Shown here piece by piece: positions 1-9,652 of a stretch of DNA of 22,280 nt. The notes under the pieces were generated by a model. It was not told the origin of the DNA. It did no database searches and saw only the letters and a program-made list of their open reading frames with translations. Source of the DNA: Ophiobolus disseminans (lineage: Eukaryota; Ascomycota; Dothideomycetes; Pleosporales; Phaeosphaeriaceae); the NCBI GenBank assembly GCA_010093685.1, contig MU006240.1, positions 402,209 to 424,488 on the forward strand. Reading direction: 5' to 3'. Position numbers and translations under genes: made by a program. How positions within the stretch are numbered: position 1 is the first letter of the stretch; each line of letters starts with the position of its first letter.

Positions 1-201
1 GAGCAGGTGGTGAAGCTGCTGCTCGACAAGGGAGCCAACGTCAACGCCCAGGGTGGGGACTACGGCAACGCACTCCAGGCGGCTTCAAAAGGAGGCCACA
101 AGCAGGTGGTGAAGCTGCTGCGCGACAAGGGCGCTTACGCACGCTTGGATGCAGATGATCATATGACTTCCTTCCATCTATTCTATTGGCACAGTATCTA
201 G
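1..201 (+). CDS. Ankyrin-repeat protein, C-terminal fragment (5' end outside window)
   Basis: The frame is open from base 1 to a TAG at 199-201, so only the last 66 residues are present. They contain the end of one ankyrin repeat (VVKLLLDKGANVNAQ) and one complete repeat (GNALQAASKGGHKQVVKLLRDKGA). The two copies of the VVKLL segment lie exactly 99 nt, or 33 residues, apart, which is the ankyrin period, and they are nearly identical in DNA. Ankyrin repeats mediate protein-protein contacts. In fungi such near-identical arrays often form the C-terminus of NACHT or NLR-like proteins, but that N-terminus is outside the window, so this link is inference. The last 20 or so residues (after DKGAYARLDADD) no longer fit the repeat, so the array may end by truncation. 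Confidence 0.8.
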   Translation, partial: EQVVKLLLDKGANVNAQGGDYGNALQAASKGGHKQVVKLLRDKGAYARLDADDHMTSFHLFYWHSI

Positions 202-2714
202 TGTGGCTTAAATTACAAGTAATTATTACGTGAGACATGCGGATAGCGTGTAGGAACGACCAGGGTCCTATCGCTTAATTGGAAGGTACTGGCAGGGGTG
301 GCGACGTTGCATGAATCATCCTCGTACCGCCGCCACAGGCCTGAGGATGGCTTATTGGCGTGTTAGTCAGGCTGGAGGGTCGGATTCTACCTTATTATGA
401 CTATTAGGAGCGATGAAGGCTTAGTGGTGTAGCTGTGGTGGAGGAATCCTGCTACGTCGTGAATTGAGGCCTTCTGCAAATCAGGCGCAAAGGCGACGAT
501 GACACTGGTATTTTTCTGATAGCGGTTGTCGGGAGGTTGAGGAAGACCTCCTGCACACAACCTAAGCGACGCAACACGAATATTTACACATGGGAAGAGT
601 CCCTATTGCTTTCAAGTCTAAGTACCTGTAGTTTTTCTCTTTACGGAGTGGTTCTCGCTACGTAGTGAGGGATATTAGTCAACATGTCATGCAATCCCTA
701 AATTTAAATCAAGGTGAGGCGCTTTATGACGTAACGTGGAACGAGTAATGTGGACGAGGGTCGTTCATTGTTCGTCTGCTGGGAGCGTTGCTGATGGAAA
801 CACGTGCTTTACGAGCGAAGTTCGTTTTTAGGTAAGTAGTTCGTAATGCCTATTTTCGGTCAGCACAGTGGCGAAATTGTCCAATCACGCCGATGGCTGT
901 GCAGAGTGACGACAGCCACAGACAGGGCCAAGGTAACGAAGTGTGACGCTTCTGAAAGCATGTCTGGGCTTGTGTCGTCTTTCTGGTCGCTGGATGCTGC
1001 TTGACGCGGTGGAATTGGAGGACTGGTTTGGAGTACGGATTTGGAACAGCGCGAAACAATTATCAATACGATTTGCGAGCCCACCAGACACGAGCTGAAA
1101 AACTGAAGAGTTGTAGGTGGGACCGATGCTGCGAACCCGATTTTGCAACATGTACGGTCATCGCACCGTCCGGAAAGCTGTCGAGCAACATTTTCTGCCC
1201 ATTCCCATTTCGCCGCCTTTTCTTGACAGCCGATGGCGCTGCTACATGACGCTCTCTCGCTACGGTAGAGCGGGCCAATATTGTCACGACGCTAGGTGCA
1301 TCTCTTTGCATCAAGGAGTTTTGCGACATTGTAAAGTCTGTAAAGGCAAGCAGACACATAGCGTGACCACTTCGCGACTTTGCATGAGACTGTATGCACG
1401 AGTGCTTGACGTTAAACCTGAGCCGGATCATCTCTCTTCATCCAAGGTCGTAACTCGGGGCAAGATGCGTCAGAAGCTTACAACAGATAAGCTTCTCCTG
1501 CCCGCTTCAGCAGGGTATTCGCAGAGGACGGGAAATGTGATCCGCAACAGCCAGTCGTGCAATGAAAACGTGGAGTGGTCTGGCCCGGTGGCTGGGATGC
1601 AATACGTGTCCAGCAAAATTTGGGTTTTAACACTGGTCACGGCGATACGGCTGGCATCCACAATGCGCACAGTTGTCTCTGATTACGAGCAGTCATGTTG
1701 ACCTATGAGGTCATGCCAGCAAGGTCACGTTGAGCGTATGGAGTCGAGCGTGTAGTCCAGTGGATTGCAAAGGAATCAACTTGTTCCTAAGGGTTGCACA
1801 CATTGAGGCCGCAGGGTCCCGGTGGGCGCGAGATGCCGAAGACGAGGCTGCTTTGATGATGTTTAGAAATGAACAACAACCGTGGAAGCTGGCAGGATCC
1901 CGGTCCCATTAGTGCAACGGTTCTGTCACCCAAACAAGTGTCACCATATCGGCCGGTCGTATTGCTTGTTTTCCGCTTAGATCTCCCAGAACAGACAAGG
2001 GCAGATCTCGTAAATGCACGTCAGCAGAAGTGGCGTAGAAATGAGAATTTCGATATTCGAGAAAACGAGAAGGATGAAACTCGTCAAAAGACACACCGAG
2101 GTTCGGCAGCTATCATCGACCGCATCGAGAATAGATCTCGCATGAGAAATGGATCCGAGAGATACGGAGGCCAGTGGAAAGAAGTGGGTCAGAATACCCG
2201 AGTGAACGACCGTTGCGAATCGCCATGCAAATGCTATTATCGTCATCTTCGGTTCAGCTCCGAGCAAGCGGCGTAGCCACAGCGGACGAGGCGCAGAAGT
2301 TTTGATGAGAGAGATGGAGTGGGGAGCTGGAGATGAGACGGTAACGTGGTACTCGGCGTGGTGGAGGGTGGCATCGCTCAAGCGAGTCCCAAAGCGGATA
2401 GGCGGCGCCAAAATTAGCATCAGCCGCTCACGCGCGGGCCGGACTTACCTAGGTAGTGCTAGCCACCGACATTCGCAAATCGGCAGGGCTGTGCCGACGT
2501 CTCCCACGTTCCCTGTCATCCGCTGCTAAAGCTTCTCAATACAGACAACTGTGGGTATTGATGATTATCGACTCACCGTATCCCAAGATGGCTTTCGTAC
2601 GGGCAGCTTCCCAACCATGGATGGCGAGATGTCACATTCTCGTAAGTGACAAAGCACTGATGGGTACCGACGTCAGCAGTCGTGGAAGATGGTGGATGCT
2701 CATGAGATGTCGAG
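202..2714. other. Gene-poor interval, no supportable gene
   Basis: Open frames of 60-194 codons occur on both strands (the longest is 1117-1701 on +). Their translations have mixed composition, no recognisable domain and compete with equally long frames on the other strand. No spliceable chain of frames, tRNA, inverted repeat or CRISPR-like array was seen by eye. A frame at 1869-2276 (+) is rich in charged residues and could be an eroded remnant, but nothing confirms it. The interval probably separates the ankyrin gene from the promoter of the wall-protein gene. Confidence 0.5.
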
Positions 2715-2920
2715 TATATAACATTCGATTTATCTCACCCATCAGTTTTATCCTCATCAAATCAACAACAGCTTCTTTACTATCTACCTTCGCTTTTCTT
2801 AGTCTTTCTCCAGACAGACATTCGCTTGAGTGCCATCTCCAGGAACCCTAATAATTAATACACTCCCACCAACTCGAACAATCAACCAAATACAACAAGC
2901 AAACAACCCAACAAGACAAT
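2715..2920 (+). promoter_or_regulatory. TATA box and 5' leader of the wall-protein gene
   Basis: TATATAA lies at 2715-2721, about 200 nt before the ATG. It is followed by pyrimidine-rich sequence (about 2770-2815) and then a C/A-rich, G-poor leader that runs into the start codon (about 2860-2920). A TATA box, a CT-rich tract and an unstructured CA-rich leader are typical of strongly expressed filamentous-fungal genes. No specific transcription-factor site is claimed. Confidence 0.55.
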
Positions 2921-4280
2921 ATGCGTTACTCCATCGTCGCTGCTACCTTTGCTAGCATCGCGGCCGCCAACCCTGTCGGCTATGGCGGTTACGGAGACGG
3001 ATACAATGCTTATCCTACCGGCGGCCAGCCCTCTTCGTCCAAAGTAGTTCCAACGCCTTCAAGCTCTGCCGGCTACCCAGCAAATACACCATCGAGCTCT
3101 GTCGGGTACCCTGTCAACACGCCCTCAAGCTCCGTTGGCTATCCAGTTTCTTCGCCATCAACCTCTGTCGGATACCCTGTAAATACCCCCTCCAGCTCCG
3201 TTGGCTATCCAGTATCGTCACCATCAAGCTCTGTTGGGTACCCTGCCAACACGCCCTCAAGCTCCATTGGCTATCCAGTGTCTTCACCGTCAAGCTCTGT
3301 CGGATACCCTGAGTACACCCCCAGTAGCAAGCCTCCCCATGGCACTGGATATACTGCGTCTTCCGTTGTCTCGAGCAGCCAGCCCCCTCATGGTACTGGC
3401 TACACGACGAAGCCGCCGCAGCCCACCACCACTGAGTATACGACCTACACCACAACGACGTGCTATCCCGTTACCCAGACGCATGGGACTCAGATTGTTA
3501 CTTCAACCGTTACTGACACTATCACGGTGACGGAATGCAAGGGATGCCACCACCCGACAGCCACGCCAGTACCATCCAAGTCCCAGCCGCCCACGGATGT
3601 GACTACCACAATCACGACGACAACATACACCTGGGTTCCTTGCTCGACCCCAGTTGGACATAATGGAGAAACCACTATCTACTCCACCTATCTGGTAAGT
3701 TAACCTTCCACAACATAGCTCGACGTTCAAGACTAACTTCATCCACTAGACTCCGTCATATATTACACAAACTCTGACATCCACGATCTACGGCTGCGGT
3801 GGAAAGTCTTGCGCTACTCCTGTTGTCTCCCCTCCTGTCAAGGCTACCAGCGATGTTCCCGTTTATCCCGCTGCCACTCCCAAGCCCCAGCCTCCTATTG
3901 AGACTCCCGTTGTACCCGTGCCCGAAGGATGCCCAGCTCCCATTACCAAGACCATCACCGAGTACGTCCCAGCTGGATCGCCAGCTCCAGGCTACACCAC
4001 GAAGACAATCACGGTGACTGAGGGCGGAAATACACAAACATACACTGTCACCGTTCCCGGACCTAAGCCTACCGACAGCTACCCTGAAGGCCCCAAGCCC
4101 TCTGGCAAGCCTGAAGAATCGCCCAAGCCAAGCTCCATCAAGCCCTCGCCCTCGGGAGGTTACTCACACCCCGCTCCGTCGTCTTCGTCGGTCCCATACC
4201 CCACCTCTAAATCTCTCACCCCATCGTCTTCGGTCAAGCCGACTCCCTCCCCCACCGGCTATCCCAGCTACGGCTATTAA
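2921..4280 (+). CDS. Secreted Ser/Pro/Thr-rich cell-wall or adhesin-like protein (one intron)
   Basis: Two exons, 2921-3694 and 3750-4280, encode 434 residues. The 55-nt phase-0 intron (3695-3749) begins GTAAGT and ends CACTAG. Without splicing, the frame stops two codons past the donor. Residues 1-16 are a signal peptide (hydrophobic core, likely cut after Ala-Ala-Ala). Residues 17-44 are Gly/Tyr-rich. Residues 45-132 are eight 11-residue repeats of the type TPSSSVGYPVN, followed by two PPHGTGYT motifs. The middle is Thr-rich with TTTT runs and Cys-containing motifs (ECKGCHHP, YGCGGKSC). The C-terminal third is Pro/Ser-rich with TKTIT and TVTV motifs. Such layouts belong to heavily O-glycosylated wall or extracellular-matrix proteins. 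There is no hydrophobic C-terminal tail (it ends SYGY), so a GPI anchor is unlikely. The ATG lies directly after the CA-rich leader. The family is called from composition, not from a named domain. Confidence 0.88.
3053..3316 (+). repeat. Coding tandem repeat, 8 x 33 bp (66-bp higher-order unit)
   Basis: Eight in-frame 33-bp units encode residues 45-132 of the wall protein. Units alternate between two versions, one ending PVN or PAN before TPSSS and one ending PVS before SPS. A 66-bp pair is therefore the real duplicating unit, seen about three times. Silent differences (for example GTCGGGTAC against GTTGGCTAT) follow the same alternation. The array keeps the reading frame and is likely to vary in length between strains. 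Confidence 0.9.
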
Positions 4281-5317
4281 ACTCCGCATTACACGACAAG
4301 GATAAGACATCTTTCGATTCACAAAAGCAAACGGGTTTGAGTGATAGATCGTCACTGCAGCGATCTATGTACATGTGCGGGGCAGGTTTATTCTAATGCC
4401 GGCGACGATTTGTGCGCTGAATGCTTCCTTTGAGGAGCAGTCCATTCCTTGACCTTGCATAGCCGCGGCGTTAAATGTTTAGTTTTCATGTTTTCATGTT
4501 TGTACATATCGGGATCAGGCCGTTTGGTATAGAATGAACAGTGGTGGACCGGATTAATAGAATAGCAAATTTACCTAACTTTATCCACTCCTTCAAAAAT
4601 GTGCCTCATCTTGCTTGCCTCTTGACATCGTAGCCTGGGAGTATTCAGCACAGTATCGATTCACGAACGCGTTCCTGATCGCGCTGCTTGGTTGCCTTCA
4701 CGGCACCAAAACTTCACGGCATAGGATCTGAGAACTTGCTGAGGCGCATCAGCCCATGTTCCGTGACCTTCCGGTTTGAGATGCGCAACACGAAGATTGA
4801 TCATGTGGCGCGTCGCAAATATGCTGACCCACCACGTATCCGCAGCAAAATCAATAGTTCGAACACGAATCTCACTCCTCATTCAGTCCTTGTCCAGACT
4901 GTCGATGGAAACACGTCGTATCATCATGCGTCTCACCGGGATGACGACTGCATCAGCAGGTTGAGTTGCGCAGCTCTTGTTTGTAGCCGAAAATGCCTCG
5001 AACACACGCAGTACGGTAGATAGAGGAAGTATGAGTTGTCGCTTGATGTTTATCAGTTTACATGTGTTTCGTCTGCTTCTGTAACGCCCGCCTACTGCTT
5101 TTAAGAGTCGTTAACGATTTCTCCGCACTCATCTCACTGACGCAGTGAAATCTTAGCCACCCGCCTTGTCAATTATAATGTACTGAAGTTTGAGTGTGAC
5201 GCGCTAATTCATGAGATAACACAGCACCTTGTTGCCCTGATCTCCAACTCAGTACTCGGTCCCAAAACTTTCTCCGAAGAATACAAAAGAGCCAAATATC
5301 CGCAAATAGCTAGATAT
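4281..5317. other. Intergenic interval between convergent units
   Basis: This holds the 3' flank of the wall-protein gene (plus strand) and the 3' flank of the decayed minus-strand gene that ends at 5318. Open frames (for example 4688-5023) show no domain or fungal-type coding pattern. A short imperfect duplication, TTTTCATGTTTTCATG, lies at about 4486-4502. No RNA gene or mobile-element terminus was recognised. Confidence 0.5.
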
Positions 5318-7342
5318 CTAGTACGCATTGGCATCAACCTCATTAATAGTCGCACTGCGGTCCGCATTCAACACTTCCGTCGCCTCATCTTTGATTGTCT
5401 AGCCACCAGCCACGATGGTCTACTTCGTGCCACTGTTCAGATTAAGGCCTTGGGCTTGAGCAGAGCTCTCCGGCAGCTGCACGCCCTCAGCGGCCTTATG
5501 GGCACGCTCGCGCAAGCTGTCGAGCATCTCTTTCTGTTTGGCGTCGACGAGCTCCTTCACCGCCTTGGCAGAGTCCTCGGTATACTTGGCCAGCCGCTTC
5601 TGCACTTCGGGCATAACGTTGTTATAAGCAGCGCCCTTGGACAGCTCGGCGCACAGATCGAAACCCTGGACGATGGACTGCCGGTGGATTATGCTGTATA
5701 TGCCCGAGATCTCCTGGAGTGGAGAGAATTAAGCCTTGAGCTGCAGCGTGGCCGTGTAGATGGTCTGCTTGGCCATTTCGTCGACCTGGATGGAGCCGTT
5801 ACGAGTAGCGCAGCGACCGACTTTATCCATCTCTTTGTTGAACGAGTCGGCTCGCGGCATCAGCACTTCGTCGATGACTGTCGATAGCATGTTGAAGAAC
5901 TGCTTAATGTTGCCCACCTGAATCGATAGGTTAACTAGCACACAAATGCTCTTACGCAGGATCGCCTTGATCTCGTCGAGTGTTTTTCCTGAATCTTGCA
6001 GCTGCTTCAGCCGACGCTCGACTTCGGCCATTGCAGCTGGCGTCTTTGCCTGCTTAGTGGCGGCCGTGTCGTAGTTATCCTGCGCGGCGTTGACGGCGGT
6101 CTGCGCTATCTGAACTTGCTGGAGGGCGCTGTTGACCGCCGCGGTCTCTGTGTATTGCGCGTCAGCTTGGGGCTCTGCCACATTAAAGAACATTATACGC
6201 ACGCGCAGACAGGTCGGCCTTGGGTACATCGATCTTCAAATCCGCGAATGGGTTGACGATAGTGCCGGAGCCGCCGCGAGCTGGAGCGTGTCTTCTTTTG
6301 CCTTTTTAGCATCACGCTTCGAGGCAGCGAGTGTGTCTGGGCTAAGAGCTGGCGCGCTAAGGTTGTCCTGCGTCTTGATGAAATCGCGCAGTTCGTTGGC
6401 AATCTAGCACTCGAAATCAGACTCTGCGCGCAGCAACCGGGGACTCTTCTTGGAAAAGGTCAATTCACTCTGATCAAGGTATCAATAGCAGACAGGAGGC
6501 GCTTGTTTGCGTCGGTGTTGCTCACATCAATCCTGCTCTTCTGGCCACTGAGGTTTCTGTGGAAGTAGCTGATACCCGCAGGCGTGTCTGGTGCATTTGG
6601 TTCCTTCTTCTCATCGAACTTGGTCCAATCCACCGGCCCACTATCACCGCGGAGGTACTGGTAGAAGTGGGTGACCAGATCGCGCAAAAGGTCCGCCGCA
6701 GCATATGAAGGATCCGCCACAAACGCCTGCTGTTGCTGCTGTGTGGCGCCCGTACCATTAGTAGCACCGGCGCCTTGCTTCGCGACGATGTTGAAAGCCA
6801 TATTGGAGCCCATCATGGGATTCGAGGCGGCGAGCATGACTAGTACCATCTGGCCGACAATGCTAAGGACGGCCTGCACAAAGCAGGTGATAGCGCCCTG
6901 AATGCACGTCTCCCACGGGGTGGGCACATCCATCTGGCAATCGCCGTGTCGAGCCGCTTCTCGGCCTTCTCGAGCTGCTTCGCTACATGGTTGACCTAAG
7001 ACTTGGTCTCTTCAGCCGCCTCAGAAGCGAATTTCTGGCCGATCTGGGCCACCGCTTCGCCGACCTTGGTGGTTTCGCGCTCATGGCTCGTCTTTTTAAC
7101 CTGCGCCTCGGCGCACACGTGCAGCTCGCCGATCATCTTGCCCCATTTGTTAAAGGCCAGGCCCGTGTCAGTTGCAAGCTTGACACACTGCTTGGCGTCA
7201 TCCGAAAAATCGGTAAGAGCATCTCGGAAATCTTCGAGCGGACCTTCTCCCTGTGTACACCTACTCAGCCGCTCCGGGGCTTAAACGACAAGTGGGCGAC
7301 GCTCTTATCGACCATGGATCGCAATGTGAACGCAGCAAACAT
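5318..7342 (-). pseudogene. Decayed gene for a helix-rich protein of unknown family (third of three)
   Basis: Several minus-strand frames read as one protein interrupted by lesions. The start is ATG at 7342-7340 or 7315-7313 and the final stop is TAG at 5320-5318. In order: an Ala/Lys/Glu-rich helical region (about 7250-6940); a hydrophobic stretch (about 6905-6820) beginning ITCFVQAV; a Gln run (QQQQQ); a soluble stretch ending in SAIDTLIRV (6462); a helical region with long heptad-like segments (about 6150-5440); and a C-terminal tail in frame beyond 5420.

In-frame stops: TGA 7267-7265, TAG 6998-6996, TAG 6406-6404, TAA 5731-5729, TAG 5422-5420, TAG 5401-5399. Frame changes lie near 7255, 6938, 6462, 6275 and 6190. 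I do not recognise the family. Long amphipathic helices plus one hydrophobic segment would fit a membrane-associated helical protein, but this is only inference. The gene starts about 155 nt after the preceding decayed gene ends. Confidence 0.75.
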
Positions 7343-7496
7343 ACAGCTATGCCAGTCGCACTAACCAAATCTAGTCAACCTAAATAAGAAACTTCGAGGA
7401 TGCATGAACAAGGGTGGTGCGTAATCTGCCTAGGATTAGTCGTACGCGGGTCCAAGAGTTTGATTCTCTAAACTCTTTGTTTAGATCGTATGAGCC

Positions 7497-9444
7497 TCAA
7501 GAGAGTGGTTTGTGAAGAGTATCAACCATTTTCCAAGCACTGGCAGCAATTCCGTTCCTTCCACCAGGCGCATCCAACAAGAATGACATGTAGAATGCAT
7601 CAGGTTCGAGCCAAGCCTCGCTTGGACCTCGAATCCAGCCTCACCTAGGAAGAACACCAGAGAACAATCTCCCAGCAATTACTCCAATGTAGTTGCCGAC
7701 ATCCAAGTCAACTAGACACATCAAACGGATATCCTCCTTAACATTGGTGGCATTTACGGGCATCGTAAGGGGTGAAAAGTTCTGATCGATATTACCAGCA
7801 AGGCCAGTCAACATAGCCACCCCAGTGCTGAAAGTCGTGCAATTCTTCATTCCCCCTACCCAAGACAAGTCGCTATACTTCTTTGCGTGCTCGAACGCAT
7901 ATTCTGAGCTTGCCCAGCCAGTAGAATCGAGATTCAAGTCTCCGGCATCGATCTTGACGTCCCGTCGCATGCCGTTAAGAACACCCGCAAAGTATTCCTG
8001 CTGCTTGTGAAGGGACATGCGATACGGATATCGGCAGATATTTTGCATCAGCGGCCCAACAACATCTTCCCAAGCCATCATCTGTTCGGGTATAGAGCCG
8101 TCGGCGCGGGATGTCCTCGAGAGGGGGTTGTTCAAGGTCTTCGTGCAATAGATGATGAGGTGGTGGTAGCCCTTCTTCCTCCAACGATCCAGATTCTTAA
8201 ACTTCGTCTTGGCTCGGCTTACGCGAAGGTCATTGGCATTCACACTTGGCGCTGGTGTATCCAATTTTTCGATCTTCTCTGGCACCAGTGCGCAACAAGA
8301 TTTCTTCGCTTGGCTTTGTGCCTTGGTGGTTGACGCTGCATTCCCTCCCTTCGCGACAACAGCGGCGTGCGCTATGCACTGTTGTTCTAATTCAAATAAC
8401 ACAGAAGGATTCCAGTTGTGGATATTCGCACTCTTCTAAGGTCGGACAGGCTTTTGTCCATCTGGCTCATCTTGTTCACAATGTAAGAGGCGACTTCTGG
8501 CTCAGATGAAAGAACTTATATGTGTGATGAGATTTGCAGGCCTCCGCTATGTGTGTGGATTTCGAGATCATTCCAAGGTTGTGGGAGACACCGGTTAGAC
8601 ACAACCTGAACAAGTCGGCGACATCTTGGCCTTGGGCGCTTCCACTTCGAGCTCCTCGGCTTTGGGCTCCTCGGGCTCCTCGGGCTTGGGCACTATCTTG
8701 GTGTCGGGTGTCTGAGCTTCTGGCGCCGTTACACTACGATTCGTCTTAGGCGCGGGCGTTGTATGGCCTTGCGGCTGCGCGCCGGGGTCTACAGTGACCG
8801 AGGGTGGGGCAACATCAGCATCTTTCGAAGATTCGTTTGCGCCTGTGTTTTCGTGCTGGGCTGCCGCTACCTTGGCTGCTTCGTCCTGTGCCGCACCTAG
8901 CTGACGGTCTACTTGCGCGTTGGCCTGGATTCTGTCAGTGACGCTGAGCACCAGCTCTAGTATAAGAAAGACTCACCATGAAGATGAAGGCATCCGGCGC
9001 GATCCTGTTGCGGTTCTGGTGGCCATTGACCCACTTCTCGCGGATCTCGAGCTGCGCCTCTGAGAATCGTCAGTGTGGGAAGCATCGACATCAGAACTCA
9101 TTCTTACCGGGCGTCATAGACTTGAACTCGTCCGGCAGAGCTGGTAAATGAAACTGGTTGATCCTCTGTGCAGCAAACTCGTCATAACAGTGTGCATCTC
9201 TTGTACAACGTCGGAGGAGTATCATGGCTTGCTTGGTCCACGCCTCGTAGCGCTTCATCAAGTCCCTTGATAATTTTGATGAGGCGGCGAGGGTGCTCAC
9301 CTCGCCCAAAATTGAGGCGCCGCTCTGTTTCAAGGCGAGTGCATCATTCTGGTCTTTTGTATCGGCGTCAAGCGTTACGAGGTAACATGACAGTGTCCGG
9401 GTTTGGACGATTTGCTGTATGAAGTCGGGTGTCTTGGTCGCCAT
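7497..9444 (-). pseudogene. Decayed multi-exon gene, unknown family (second of three)
   Basis: ATG is at 9444-9442. Exon 1 is 9108-9444, exon 2 is 8977-9059, and exon 3 begins at 8924. Intron 1 (9060-9107, 48 nt, GTAAGA...CAG) is phase 1 and intron 2 (8925-8976, 52 nt, GTGAGT...CAG) is phase 0. Both splice into continuous sequence (EIREKWVNGHQ is in exon 2). Exon 3 encodes a Pro/Glu-rich linker (PKPEEPEEPKAEELE).

After that the frame shifts near 8625, again between about 8520 and 8500, and again near 8436. The long frame 7641-8435 follows and holds a soluble domain (KFKNLDRWRKKGYHHL onward). An in-frame TGA at 7643-7641 interrupts it, and the same frame continues (DAFYMSFLLDAPGG) to TGA at 7499-7497. 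A 165-nt intron (8600-8436) with a poor GTCTAA donor could hide the three shifts, but its interior still reads as coding, so I prefer decay. No family was recognised. Confidence 0.75.
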
Positions 9445-9652
9445 CGTGATAGTGTAGGAACTGATTCCTGTTTCCGCTTAGTAGGAGGATGTGGCGGACA
9501 TTACCGAAGTGGGGGCCAGGTTATGGTGTACGTGGGTCATCCATAAAATGATTGCCAAGATGGACAGTAGACCAGATGTGAGCGCTTGATCAACGTGATC
9601 ATGCTAATTGTAGCACAAACACGGCACCCAAGGTGATAGCACTCGTGATCAG

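Noticed and set aside
1117..1701. 194-codon plus-strand open frame
   Set aside because: No domain, irregular composition, overlapped by a minus-strand frame at 1063-1431; most likely chance.
1869..2276. 135-codon charged open frame
   Set aside because: Charge-rich but no homologous pattern, no introns or start context, and a 147-codon frame lies opposite; not enough to call a gene.
5450..5887. 145-codon plus-strand open frame opposite the decayed minus-strand gene
   Set aside because: Antisense shadow: the minus strand here gives the helix-rich coding pattern, while the plus frame shows the Leu/Gly/His bias expected from its complement.
8007..8333. 108-codon plus-strand open frame
   Set aside because: Antisense to the long soluble-domain frame of the decayed gene at 7497-9444.
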